This document shows positions 42,883 through 52,357 of a stretch of 52,653 nucleotides of DNA, in pieces; position 1 is the stretch's first letter; each line of letters begins with the position of its first letter. This stretch comes from CAYNTS01 sp964400495 (lineage in GTDB: Bacteria > Fidelibacterota > Marinisomatia > SCGC-AAA003-L08 > D37C17), in the NCBI GenBank assembly GCA_964400495.1, contig CAYNTS010000007.1, positions 1-52,653 on the forward strand, in the 5' to 3' direction. The notes beneath the pieces are model-generated. The model was not told where the DNA came from and searched no databases. It saw only the letters and a program-made list of their open reading frames with translations. Made by a program: the position numbers and the translations under genes.

Positions 42883-45597
42883 ATGACAACACCAAAACGA
42901 TTATATTTAATTGATGGAATGGCACTTATTTACCGTGCTCATTTTGCAATGATAAACAATCCTTTAGTAACACAAGATGGTAGGCATACTTCTGCCATAT
43001 TCGGTGTTGTAAACTCCCTGTTAAAATTAATTCGAGAAGAAAAACCAGATTATTTTGCTTTTATTTTAGATTGTAAAGAACCAACATTTCGCCACAAACT
43101 TTACACAGACTACAAAGCTACTCGTGAAAAAATGCCAGTTGAGTTGGTTGAACAGCTCGAACCTCTATATAATGTTATTGACCAAATGAAAATTCCTATG
43201 GTTAAGAAACCTGGGTTTGAAGCAGATGATATTATTGGCACTTTATCTCGACAAGCAGAATCAGCAGGGCTTGATACAATTATTGTAACTGGTGATAAAG
43301 ATATGATGCAGTTAGTGACTGATCATGTTTTTGTATATTCACCTGGCAATCGATTTAAACCCACAACCATTTATAACCCCGCAAAAGTCAAAGATAGGTG
43401 GGGTATTGATCCTGTTAAAATCATTGATTATTTAGCGATGGTTGGGGATAGCTCTGACAATGTTCCTGGTGTTGATGGAATTGGTGCAAAGACAGCTGTG
43501 AAACTATTGCTTGAATATGGCGATATGGAAAATATCATTGACCATACTGAAGAAATTAAAAATAAACGAGTGTATAATGGGTTAAAAAATGGCCGTGATA
43601 TGGCTCACTTATCCAAGGAACTTGTGACTATTCATTGTGAAGTTCCTGTTGAGTTACATCTTGAAGAATTGATTTCGCAAGATATGGATATTTTAGCTTT
43701 AACTGAAACAATGGCTGATTTAGAATTACACTCGCTTATTAAACAATTAGGTAATCAATCTCAAGAAAATGAGGTAGTAAAACCATTAAAAGAAGTAAAA
43801 AAATCGTATTCTACAATCCAAGAAGTGGACGAGTTAGAAAAGCTTGTAAAAGCCCTAAAATCTTCAGCTCTACTTTCAGTTGACTTAGAAACAACAAGTG
43901 TTATTCCACATGAAGCAGAAATTGTAGGTATTTCATTTTCCAACAAAGAAAATACTGGATGGTATATTGCCATTGAGTATCCAGAGAAATTACCTGATAT
44001 GTTTTCACCTTTTAAACTTGAAAATGTACTTGAGAAATTAAAGCCAATTTTAGAAGATTCAAAAATTGCAAAATGTGGTCAAAATATTAAGTATGATGCA
44101 TTAGTTTTTCATTATAATAATATCCAATTAAATGGAATAAAATTTGATAGTATGGTTGCTGGTCATATGCTTCAACCTGATAGAAATTCTCTAAAATTAG
44201 ATCATCTATCACTGGATTATTTGCAATATAAAATGAAACCAATAGAAGATTTGATTGGAAAGGGTGCAAAACAAATTTCAATGGCAGAAGTACCGTTAAA
44301 GGATATTTCCTTTTATGCTTCAGAAGATGCTGATATTGCTTATTCGTTGTCCAATATTTTAAAGAAGAAATTGGATGAAAAAAATCTCATTGAAGCATTT
44401 GAAAAAATTGAAGTCCCACTGATTTCAGTTCTGATTGAAATTGAAAAAAATGGTGTTTATGTAGATTTAGAGTTTCTTAAAATTCTTTCAACTAAATTAG
44501 AGAGTAAACTGAATACTATAATTAACTCAATTTATGAAATGGTAGAACATGAGTTTAATATTAATTCTCCTCAACAATTAGCTGAAGTGTTATTTGATGA
44601 AATTGGATTAAAAACTATTAAAAAACGTAGTACAGCTGTTGAAGTTTTAGAGGTATTAAAATATCACCATCCCTTACCTGAAAAAATTTTAGAATATCGA
44701 CAAATTAAAAAACTAAAATCAACTTATGTGGATGCGTTTCCAAACCATGTTAATCCCAAAACTGGACGTATTCATACATCATTAAATCAAACAATTGCAT
44801 CAACTGGACGTTTATCTAGTACAAAACCTAATTTCCAAAATATTCCAATTCGGACAGAACTTGGGAAGGAAATTCGAAAGGCATTTATAGCTGAAAATTC
44901 TGGATGGAAAATTTTATCTGCAGATTATTCTCAAGTTGAATTACGAATAATGGCACATTTTTCTGATGAACCTGAATTGTTAAAAGCATTTGCTGATGGT
45001 ATTGACATCCATAGACGGACAGCATCTCTAGTAAATGGAATTTCTGAAGACGAAGTTACTACTGATCAAAGAAGAACTGCTAAGGTTGTAAATTTTGGAA
45101 TCATGTACGGAGCAGGTCCATTTAGAATGTCTCAAGAATTAGGAATATCTATGGTTGAAGCTCGTAATTTAATTGAAAATTATTTCAAAACATACCCAGG
45201 TATTAAAAAGTATATGGAAACTACATTAATTGATGCTCGCAATAATGGGTATGTAAAAACGTTATTTGGAAGACGACGAAATACTAAAAATTTAATGGTG
45301 TCCAATAAAAATATTGTTCAATCTGAAGAAAGAGCAGCTATAAATATGCCTATTCAAGGGACTGCTGCAGATTTAATAAAAATTGCAATGATACGTATCC
45401 AAGATAAATTAGATGAACATCAATTTGATTCTAAAATGATTCTACAAATTCATGATGAATTATTATTCGAAGTTCCTGAAAATGAAATTGATAAACTCTC
45501 TGAAATAGTGGTTCATGAAATGGAAAATGCAATTTCGTTAAAGGTGCCTCTAATTGTGGATTGGAATATTGGCGATAATTGGTTTGAAGCTCACTAA
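42883..45597 (+). CDS. polA: DNA polymerase I
   Basis: A 904-residue family A polymerase with all three activities. The 5'-3' exonuclease domain is residues about 1-290 (DGMALIYRAHFA, GFEADDIIGT, TGDKDMMQL). The proofreading domain keeps its acidic residues (DLETT, GQNIKYDAL, SEDADIAYS), unlike Taq or Bacillus enzymes. The polymerase motifs are ADYSQVELRIMA (A), RRTAKVVNFGIMYG (B, with the Phe that excludes dideoxynucleotides) and QIHDELLFEVP (C). It repairs DNA and removes Okazaki primers. No clear Shine-Dalgarno precedes ATG. Confidence 0.97.
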   Translation: MTTPKRLYLIDGMALIYRAHFAMINNPLVTQDGRHTSAIFGVVNSLLKLIREEKPDYFAFILDCKEPTFRHKLYTDYKATREKMPVELVEQLEPLYNVIDQMKIPMVKKPGFEADDIIGTLSRQAESAGLDTIIVTGDKDMMQLVTDHVFVYSPGNRFKPTTIYNPAKVKDRWGIDPVKIIDYLAMVGDSSDNVPGVDGIGAKTAVKLLLEYGDMENIIDHTEEIKNKRVYNGLKNGRDMAHLSKELVTIHCEVPVELHLEELISQDMDILALTETMADLELHSLIKQLGNQSQENEVVKPLKEVKKSYSTIQEVDELEKLVKALKSSALLSVDLETTSVIPHEAEIVGISFSNKENTGWYIAIEYPEKLPDMFSPFKLENVLEKLKPILEDSKIAKCGQNIKYDALVFHYNNIQLNGIKFDSMVAGHMLQPDRNSLKLDHLSLDYLQYKMKPIEDLIGKGAKQISMAEVPLKDISFYASEDADIAYSLSNILKKKLDEKNLIEAFEKIEVPLISVLIEIEKNGVYVDLEFLKILSTKLESKLNTIINSIYEMVEHEFNINSPQQLAEVLFDEIGLKTIKKRSTAVEVLEVLKYHHPLPEKILEYRQIKKLKSTYVDAFPNHVNPKTGRIHTSLNQTIASTGRLSSTKPNFQNIPIRTELGKEIRKAFIAENSGWKILSADYSQVELRIMAHFSDEPELLKAFADGIDIHRRTASLVNGISEDEVTTDQRRTAKVVNFGIMYGAGPFRMSQELGISMVEARNLIENYFKTYPGIKKYMETTLIDARNNGYVKTLFGRRRNTKNLMVSNKNIVQSEERAAINMPIQGTAADLIKIAMIRIQDKLDEHQFDSKMILQIHDELLFEVPENEIDKLSEIVVHEMENAISLKVPLIVDWNIGDNWFEAH

Positions 45598-45623
45598 AAT
45601 ATAATGAAGAAAATTTAATAAAC

Positions 45624-46550
45624 ATGGAAGCATCAATTACACTCAAAGCAATTGCGAAAACTTTTAGAAATAACACTCTTCTGGCAGATTTATCATTTGG
45701 TGTTGAAAAGGGGACAACTTTTGTAATAATTGGCGAAAATGGTTCAGGAAAATCAACAATCCTAAAAATGCTAATTGGTTTGATTGAAAAAGATAAAGGA
45801 ATGGCATACATTCATGGGAAAGATATTCAAACTCGCGGAATTGAAACTCGATCAATTACAGGATATATGCCTCAATCAAATAACCTCGATGATGAATTGA
45901 CTGTTTATGAAAATCTACTAATATATGCTCAGTTGCATGGATTAACAGTATTAGAAGCAAAAAAGAGTATTAAACGATGGTCTGAGATTTTAGAATTCAA
46001 AAAACAATTGCAAAAATACCCCAAAAATTTAGCTTCCGGACATTTACGAAAAGTGATTTTTGCTCGTGCTCTTATCCATGATCCTGAGGTTATTTTGTTG
46101 GATGAACCTACTGCAGGATTAGACCCCCATACACGGTCAAAGGTGTGGGATGTGTTAGATAAACTCCACACTTCAAAAACCATTTTATTTACTACACAAA
46201 ATTTATCAGAAGCTGAACGGTATGCTGATAGAATTGCCATCCTTCATAATGGAAATATAAAAATGGATGGTACACTGGACAGATTGATTGAAACAACCCA
46301 TGGATTAACTCGATATAGATTATCATTTTCTAAAAACCCACCTGACGAATTTATGGAAAAACTGAAAGAATTTCCTCGAGTTTTACGTCCAACATTGAAA
46401 GGATTAGATTTAGAATTTTATTCACGTGAACGGAAGCAGTTTTTCAATGTGTTAAAATTAGCTTTAAATTATGAATTAGATGATATTGATACAGGGATTT
46501 GTACATTGCGCGATTTATTTGTTGGCTTAACTGATGGGGGGCTAGAATAA
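45624..46550 (+). CDS. ABC transporter ATP-binding protein with degenerate signature motif
   Basis: A 308-residue ABC ATPase. Walker A is GENGSGKST (about residues 38-46), the Q-loop is YMPQSN, Walker B is VILLDEPTAGLD (about 154-165), and the H-loop region reads LFTTQNLSEAERYADR, with Gln where the switch His is usual. The signature helix has NLASGHLRKVIFARAL instead of LSGGQ-type. A C-terminal extension of about 90 residues follows, as in ABC-2 exporters. Its stop overlaps the permease ATG (TAATG). The cargo is unknown; polysaccharide, drug or heme export are all possible. Confidence 0.85.
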   Translation: MEASITLKAIAKTFRNNTLLADLSFGVEKGTTFVIIGENGSGKSTILKMLIGLIEKDKGMAYIHGKDIQTRGIETRSITGYMPQSNNLDDELTVYENLLIYAQLHGLTVLEAKKSIKRWSEILEFKKQLQKYPKNLASGHLRKVIFARALIHDPEVILLDEPTAGLDPHTRSKVWDVLDKLHTSKTILFTTQNLSEAERYADRIAILHNGNIKMDGTLDRLIETTHGLTRYRLSFSKNPPDEFMEKLKEFPRVLRPTLKGLDLEFYSRERKQFFNVLKLALNYELDDIDTGICTLRDLFVGLTDGGLE

Positions 46551-47290
46551 TGCTTTCCATTATGTTAAAACGAGATTGGTTCAGCTTTAGAAAAAAAATA
46601 CTCAGCTTTCTTTTTATTTGGGCAATGTTCCCAATGATTTTACATGTTTTAGTTGCATTACCTTTATCAAAAGTAATTCAATTGGATATTCGGTATTTGA
46701 ATTGGGTTGCACCTGGAATTTGGGTTATTACCTCTGGATTTATTGCATTTTCTACTGCATTCTATAGATTAAAAAAGATTCGTGGTAACTCTGAACAATT
46801 AGAAATCTATTTAAAAGCTCCCATGAGCAATGTGCAAATTTTGCTCCCAATAATTATTTGGGCAAGTATTTTAGGAGTTGTTCAATTTGTTTTTTCATTT
46901 GGATTAACAACAGCAATAAATCATGAGTATTTTTCAGGTGTGCAATTTTTATTAATTTTTCTTACTTCCATTATTTCAATTCTGTTTTTTGCAATTATTG
47001 GAGTATTATTTGGTTTACTTATTAATAATGAGTTTATTTCAACATTTTGTACGTTTGCACTTCACGTAATTTTTGCATTTGGACTAGGTGGATTTATACC
47101 AAAAGAATTATATCCTGATACCTTTCAGGGTTTATTGAACTTTATTCCATTAAGTGGACTATTCGAAAATTTACAGTTAATTGTACAAAATAATCCAATC
47201 AATTTTGGTTCACTTGTATTAATGTTTATATTTAGTATTGTTCTTTTTGGAGTTAATGTAATTTTAAGTCACAAGAATTTTAGAGGATAA
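46550..47290 (+). CDS. ABC-2 type permease
   Basis: A 246-residue membrane protein with six hydrophobic segments, typical in size of ABC-2 permeases (NodJ/KpsM-like or CcmB-like). It is coupled by TAATG overlap to the ATPase upstream, with which it should form the transporter. The AIIGVLFGLLINNE segment and a late GFIPKELYP loop are consistent with ABC-2 families but do not reveal the substrate. Confidence 0.82.
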   Translation: MLSIMLKRDWFSFRKKILSFLFIWAMFPMILHVLVALPLSKVIQLDIRYLNWVAPGIWVITSGFIAFSTAFYRLKKIRGNSEQLEIYLKAPMSNVQILLPIIIWASILGVVQFVFSFGLTTAINHEYFSGVQFLLIFLTSIISILFFAIIGVLFGLLINNEFISTFCTFALHVIFAFGLGGFIPKELYPDTFQGLLNFIPLSGLFENLQLIVQNNPINFGSLVLMFIFSIVLFGVNVILSHKNFRG

Positions 47291-47291
47291 A

Positions 47292-48290
47292 TTGAAAAAT
47301 TTAGACGATAGATATTTTATTGTAGGAGTAGATGGTGGTGCAACTTCTACCCGCGGAGTTTTGTTTGACCAAACAGGTGAAACATTAGCAATTGCTTATG
47401 AAAAAGGTACCAATTTGTCTGTATATGGTGAAAAGGCTGCTACCCGAATTTCAAATATTGTAAATAAATTATGTACCCAAGCCAAAATATCCAATGATAT
47501 GATAGATTCAGTTGGACTTGGACTTGCTGCTGCATCAAATGAAGATGGAAGAGATTTAGTCTTTAAAGAAATGGATAGATTAGGAATTGCTCAACGTACA
47601 CTCATTTTGAATGATGCTGAAGCAGCCTATGAGTTAAGTTGTCCAGGGGATTTTGGAGTTTTAGTAACGGTAGGTACAGGAGTAATTTGTATCGTAAAGG
47701 ATGCAAGTGGAAAAATATATCGCTCAGCAGGAAAAGGTCATTTTGAAGGTGATATTGGAAGTGGCTATTGGATTGGTCGCCAAGCGATAATGCATTTAGC
47801 TGCCAATGAAACATCGGTTTTGGGTGATCTAGAACTCACTGAGTTTCAAGATATTTTATTAATGGTTACCGAAGAAGAAAATTTTACTACTGCAATTGAA
47901 AAATTATCTGAAGATGAAAACTCTTTATCTATGATTGCCTCAATGGCAAAGTATGTAATTGATTCAGCAAAACATGGAAATGAACTTGCGTTATCAATAG
48001 TTCAAGAAGCAACAAAATCTGTAGCTGAATACTTGATAGATTTATTGCATGAAGTGGGTTATAAAGAAAAATCAATTGTATTAGCAGGAAATGGAAGTGT
48101 TATTCGAAATGATTTTTATAGAAAAGTATTAAACGATGCACTACAATTTGATTTTCCTGATGTTAAATGGACATTTTCTAAACTTTCACCTGCCTATGGA
48201 GCTGGTTTGTTATCTGCAAAATTACGTGATATTACAGTACATCCTTCAGAAATATTAAAAGGTGAATACCTTGCTACAACCACGCGTTAA
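47292..48290 (+). CDS. N-acetylglucosamine kinase-like BadF/BadG family ATPase
   Basis: A 332-residue sugar kinase of the ASKHA fold (BadF/BadG/BcrA/BcrD family, in which N-acetylglucosamine and related amino-sugar kinases fall). The phosphate-1 loop is VGVDGGATSTRGVLFD (about residues 12-27), NDAEAA and GTGVICIVKD form the phosphate-2 region, and VLAGNGSVI gives the adenosine motif. The start is TTG 47292 with AGAGGA just upstream. Neighbouring alanine racemase and NagZ genes make an amino-sugar phosphorylating role in cell-wall salvage likely. Confidence 0.8.
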   Translation: MKNLDDRYFIVGVDGGATSTRGVLFDQTGETLAIAYEKGTNLSVYGEKAATRISNIVNKLCTQAKISNDMIDSVGLGLAAASNEDGRDLVFKEMDRLGIAQRTLILNDAEAAYELSCPGDFGVLVTVGTGVICIVKDASGKIYRSAGKGHFEGDIGSGYWIGRQAIMHLAANETSVLGDLELTEFQDILLMVTEEENFTTAIEKLSEDENSLSMIASMAKYVIDSAKHGNELALSIVQEATKSVAEYLIDLLHEVGYKEKSIVLAGNGSVIRNDFYRKVLNDALQFDFPDVKWTFSKLSPAYGAGLLSAKLRDITVHPSEILKGEYLATTTR

Positions 48291-49359
48291 AATTCATTTA
48301 AATAATCTTCATGAAAATTGTATAACTATTCAAAAACAAGTTAGTGACTCTAAAATTTTAGCTGTTTTAAAAGCTGATGCCTATGGGCATGGAATTATTC
48401 GCATTGCTCAAAAATTAGAAAAAGAAAATATCCACGGTTATTGTGTTGCATTAGTAAAAGAAATTCATGATTTGTTAGATGCTCAAATCCAAAAACCCAT
48501 TTTACATTTGGGACGCCTTCCTAAATTTGGATTAGATATTTTTACTAACCCCCAAGTTCGATGTACAATTAATTCAATAAATGACATTCACACATTAGAA
48601 GAATTTTGCAAATCAAACCAAACCCAATGTGTTGCTCATATCAATATTGATACTGGAATGGGGAGGATGGGTGTTTCTTTTGATGAGTTTAAAAATGCAA
48701 TTGATTTACTTCTTAAAAGTAAATGTATTGAGTTGGAAGGAATATATTCTCATTTTGCGACCGCTGAAACAAATCAAACTGTTTTAATTGGTCAGTTATC
48801 AAAGTTTTTAGAAGTTAAATCTTATGTAAAATCTCACAATATTAAATATTTTCATATTGCAAATAGTGCAGGTTTGTTAATTAATGATAAAACGCATTTT
48901 AACATGGTTCGTACAGGCATTGCCCTTTATGGTGTAAACCCAATTCATGAAGGAAATGATCTTAAACCAGTAATGGAATTTGTAGCATCTGTAGTTTTAA
49001 AGAAGAGAATAAAACAAGGCGAGACTGTTGGGTATGGTCAAACATACATTGCAGAAAGGGATATGGAAGTAGCTATTATTCAAAGTGGCTATGCCGATGG
49101 TATTCCTTTAGAATTCTCAAACTCTGGATGTGTATATTACAAAAACCACGCTCTTAAAATTTTGGGTAGAGTATCTATGGATTTAACCTGTATTGAAGTT
49201 GGGAATTCTAACCTGCAAGAGTATGATGAAGTTTCGTTATGGGGTTGTTCAAATTATGGTGCTGACATAGAAAGTATTTCAAAAAAGTATAATACAATAC
49301 CTTATATTTACTTAACTGGCGTATCTAAACGTGTGAAACGAGAATATATTGATGGTTGA
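48262..49359 (+). CDS. alr: Alanine racemase
   Basis: A 365-residue PLP enzyme making D-alanine for peptidoglycan. The PLP lysine lies in LAVLKADAYGHG near residue 34, and the second catalytic base region reads VGYGQTYIAERD; both are intact. Its start overlaps the kinase gene by about 29 bases. GTG 48262 is the first candidate, but AAAAGG at 48257-48262 is better placed for TTG 48271, which would shorten the protein by three residues. The C-terminal domain is complete. Confidence 0.93.
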   Translation: MNTLLQPRVKIHLNNLHENCITIQKQVSDSKILAVLKADAYGHGIIRIAQKLEKENIHGYCVALVKEIHDLLDAQIQKPILHLGRLPKFGLDIFTNPQVRCTINSINDIHTLEEFCKSNQTQCVAHINIDTGMGRMGVSFDEFKNAIDLLLKSKCIELEGIYSHFATAETNQTVLIGQLSKFLEVKSYVKSHNIKYFHIANSAGLLINDKTHFNMVRTGIALYGVNPIHEGNDLKPVMEFVASVVLKKRIKQGETVGYGQTYIAERDMEVAIIQSGYADGIPLEFSNSGCVYYKNHALKILGRVSMDLTCIEVGNSNLQEYDEVSLWGCSNYGADIESISKKYNTIPYIYLTGVSKRVKREYIDG

Positions 49360-49423
49360 GTCTCTCCCTGTAATATTTACTGAGTATAGTAAAACCGTTA
49401 ATACAAAAGAGTTTGTTAAGAGT

Positions 49424-49484
49424 AACCAACAACATAAGTTGTGGGTTATCAAGAAAGTACAAAAACTTAACCATTTTAATGGTT
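49424..49484 (+). other. Two inverted repeats upstream of the NagZ fusion gene
   Basis: AACCAACAAC (49424-49433) and GTTGTGGGTT (49438-49447) pair at nine of ten positions around ATAA. AACCATT (49469-49475) and AATGGTT (49478-49484) form a second, tight stem followed by TTAT. They may mark the end of the alr transcript or be leader structures of the following gene. No T-run supports a strong terminator. Confidence 0.35.
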
Positions 49485-49523
49485 TTATGGTACATAGCTT
49501 AAAATATTTTTTGGAGTAACCCA

Positions 49524-52340
49524 ATGAAAAAACTTTTATTACTAACTATTCTAATTTTGGGGTGCACACAAACTCCAATAGTAGAAATTAACCAACCACC
49601 ATCTGAAAAACTCAATTGGCAAAATCTTCCCCTTCGTGAAAAAATAGCCCAAATGATTATGGTTCGGGTTAGAGGTGATTTCTATAACTCTGAATATTGG
49701 TATAAAAAGGAATTAGACAGATATTTAGAAGATGTTGGAATTGGTGGTATTATATCCTTTGGTGGAAGTATACATGGGACATTCCATAATATTCAATATT
49801 TTCAATCCAAATCAAAAATACCACTCCTCGTTTCAGCGGATTATGAACGGGGTTTAGGTCAGTGGATGAGAGGGGCAACATTATTCCCAAGCAATATGGC
49901 AGTAACTGCAACAAATGACCCTCAGCTTGCATATAATCAAGGAAAAGTAACAGCCAAAGAAGCACGTGCAATTGGGGTTCATGTTACATTTGCTCCTGTT
50001 ATGGATGTAAACAATAATCCAGAAAACCCCATAATTAATTTTAGAGCATATAGCGATTCACCCGATTTAGTCTCTCAATTTGGAACTCAATTTATTCAAG
50101 GCTCACAAGAAAATGGACTTATTGCATGTGCTAAACATTTTCCAGGACATGGAAACACATCTACAGATAGTCATTCAAGTTTACCTACGATACAAGGCAA
50201 CCGTGAAGAGTTAGAAAAAATTGAATTAGCTCCTTTTAAATCTGCAGTTGAAGCAGGTGTTAAAATGATAATGGTGGGGCATATTGCTCTTCCTGGATTA
50301 GATTCCAGTGGAAAACCAGCATCGCATTCTTCACTAATTACAACTGATTTACTTCGTAAAGAATGGGGTTTTGAGGGAATAGTTATTACAGATGGTATGG
50401 AAATGGGAGGATTAACCCAATCAACTTGGGCAGGAGAATCTGCAATCCGGGCAATTGAAGCAGGATCTGATATTTTACTACTCCCTATGGATGTTGACCA
50501 CACAATTGATGCTCTAGAATTAGCGGTACAACAAGGGCGAATTTCTGAAGACAGAATCAATGAATCTATAAAACGTATATGGGAAATGAAAACTGAGGTT
50601 GGTTTATTTAATAATTTCCAATCAATATGGGAAAATGTTGAAAATAATATTGGAATTTCGGAACATACCAAAGTTTCAAAAGAAATTGCTGAGAAATCCA
50701 TAACACTTGTGAAAGATGAGCAGAATGTATTACCCTTGCATCCGGAGAAAATAAATTCCCTTACCCATTTAGTATTATCTACAGATGATGGTGTAAGGGA
50801 TATGCTTGATCCAATTATTAGAGATATAAATTATACACATGGAAATGTAGAAAATATAATTGTGAACGAACAATTAAGCACTATTCGAATCAATGAAATA
50901 TTGAGCAAAGTTTCTAATTCTGACCACGTAGTGGTATCTTTATTGGTGCGAATTCGCATGGATAAGGGGCAATCAACAATTGATGATTCACATGCATCAT
51001 TGCTCGAACAAATGAATGAAAAAGGGATACCTTTTGTGGTAATGAGTTTTGGTAGCCCATATTTACCTTTGTATGATTATTTGCCTGCATATCTGTGTGC
51101 CTATGGATATGGTTCAATTTCCCAAAAAGCTGTATCCGATGCCCTATTTGGGCGTAAATCTATTAACGGAATTTTGCCTGTTGTTTTGAACAATGAATTT
51201 AAAAGAGGGCATGGTGTTACAAATGATAAACGCACTAAGGGTTTCAAATCATCGACAGGAAAATATGATTTAAATAATGCGTGGACAGTACTAAATGAAG
51301 CAATTGCTGATAGCATTTTTCCTGGGGCACAAGTGTTTATTAGTAAGCAGGGAGAAATTGTTGCATCACAGGGATTTGGTTACCACACGTATGATAACCA
51401 ATCTCCACCAGTAACCCCCAATTCCATTTATGATATTGCCTCTCTCACTAAAGTTGTTGCCACTACCCCAGTTATAATGAAATTAATTTCCCAAAAAAAA
51501 TTAGGTCTAAACCAAAATATCAACCAATTCTTTCCAAATTTTACAGGAAAATGGAAAGACAAAGTAACCATTGAGCATTTACTTACACATTCGTCTGGAC
51601 TCAAACCGTTTATTCAATATTTTTTGGATACACCTTTAAAATCTCCGAGTGAGATTATTGACGATATCACTTTGCATGATTTAGATTTTGAGCCAGGTAC
51701 CCAATTTCAATACAGCGATTTAGGGATGATTTTACTCCAAGAAATTGTTAAAAAAGTGGGAAATCACGATATAGATTGGTTCGCAGATAGATGGATTTAT
51801 CGACCACTTGGAATGCAAAATACTATGTTTAACCCTGATAGTAGTTATTTACCATGGATAGTACCTACAGAGTACGATTCTCTATATCGAGGAAGATTGG
51901 TTTATGGTGAAGTTCATGATGAAAATGCACATGTTTTAGGTGGAGTAGCAGGTCATGCAGGATTATTTTCAAATGCTGAAGATGTAGGGAAATATGCCCA
52001 AATGATGCTCAATCAAGGAATTTGGTTGGGGAATCGTTATTTTTGGGGGTCTGATATTCGACGGTTTACAAAAAGACGCAATATTCCAAATGGGTCGGAG
52101 CGAACATTAGGGTGGGATACACCTTCTCGAAATGGTAAAAGTTCAGCAGGGGATTATTTTTCTCATAACTCGTATGGTCATTTGGGGTTTACAGGTACCA
52201 GTTTATGGATTGATTCTATCAATGAAATTATTGTAATTTTATTGAGCAATAGGGTACACCCAAACCGAAATAAAGGGGGGATGTACACAGTACGTCGTGA
52301 TTTCCATACACAAGTTATGGAAGTGTTAGTTAATAATTAA
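49524..52340 (+). CDS. NagZ-like beta-N-acetylhexosaminidase fused to a class C beta-lactamase-type serine hydrolase
   Basis: A 938-residue lipoprotein (lipobox ILGC, Cys14). Residues about 35-375 are glycoside hydrolase family 3 of the NagZ type: KHFPGHG (His205, His209) with Asp215 in a STDSHSSLP loop as acid/base dyad, and ITDGMEMGG with nucleophile Asp290. A GH3 C-terminal domain spans about 400-560. Residues about 575-930 are a serine hydrolase of the beta-lactamase/penicillin-binding fold with Ser640-x-x-Lys643, Tyr730-Ser-Asp732 and a HLGFTG motif. The fusion should split muropeptides or sugar esters outside the cytoplasm; similar fusions are known in Bacteroidota. The kinase and racemase upstream fit a peptidoglycan-salvage role. 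GGAG precedes the ATG. Confidence 0.9.
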   Translation: MKKLLLLTILILGCTQTPIVEINQPPSEKLNWQNLPLREKIAQMIMVRVRGDFYNSEYWYKKELDRYLEDVGIGGIISFGGSIHGTFHNIQYFQSKSKIPLLVSADYERGLGQWMRGATLFPSNMAVTATNDPQLAYNQGKVTAKEARAIGVHVTFAPVMDVNNNPENPIINFRAYSDSPDLVSQFGTQFIQGSQENGLIACAKHFPGHGNTSTDSHSSLPTIQGNREELEKIELAPFKSAVEAGVKMIMVGHIALPGLDSSGKPASHSSLITTDLLRKEWGFEGIVITDGMEMGGLTQSTWAGESAIRAIEAGSDILLLPMDVDHTIDALELAVQQGRISEDRINESIKRIWEMKTEVGLFNNFQSIWENVENNIGISEHTKVSKEIAEKSITLVKDEQNVLPLHPEKINSLTHLVLSTDDGVRDMLDPIIRDINYTHGNVENIIVNEQLSTIRINEILSKVSNSDHVVVSLLVRIRMDKGQSTIDDSHASLLEQMNEKGIPFVVMSFGSPYLPLYDYLPAYLCAYGYGSISQKAVSDALFGRKSINGILPVVLNNEFKRGHGVTNDKRTKGFKSSTGKYDLNNAWTVLNEAIADSIFPGAQVFISKQGEIVASQGFGYHTYDNQSPPVTPNSIYDIASLTKVVATTPVIMKLISQKKLGLNQNINQFFPNFTGKWKDKVTIEHLLTHSSGLKPFIQYFLDTPLKSPSEIIDDITLHDLDFEPGTQFQYSDLGMILLQEIVKKVGNHDIDWFADRWIYRPLGMQNTMFNPDSSYLPWIVPTEYDSLYRGRLVYGEVHDENAHVLGGVAGHAGLFSNAEDVGKYAQMMLNQGIWLGNRYFWGSDIRRFTKRRNIPNGSERTLGWDTPSRNGKSSAGDYFSHNSYGHLGFTGTSLWIDSINEIIVILLSNRVHPNRNKGGMYTVRRDFHTQVMEVLVNN

Positions 52341-52357
52341 GAAAAAGGAGTTCAAAT

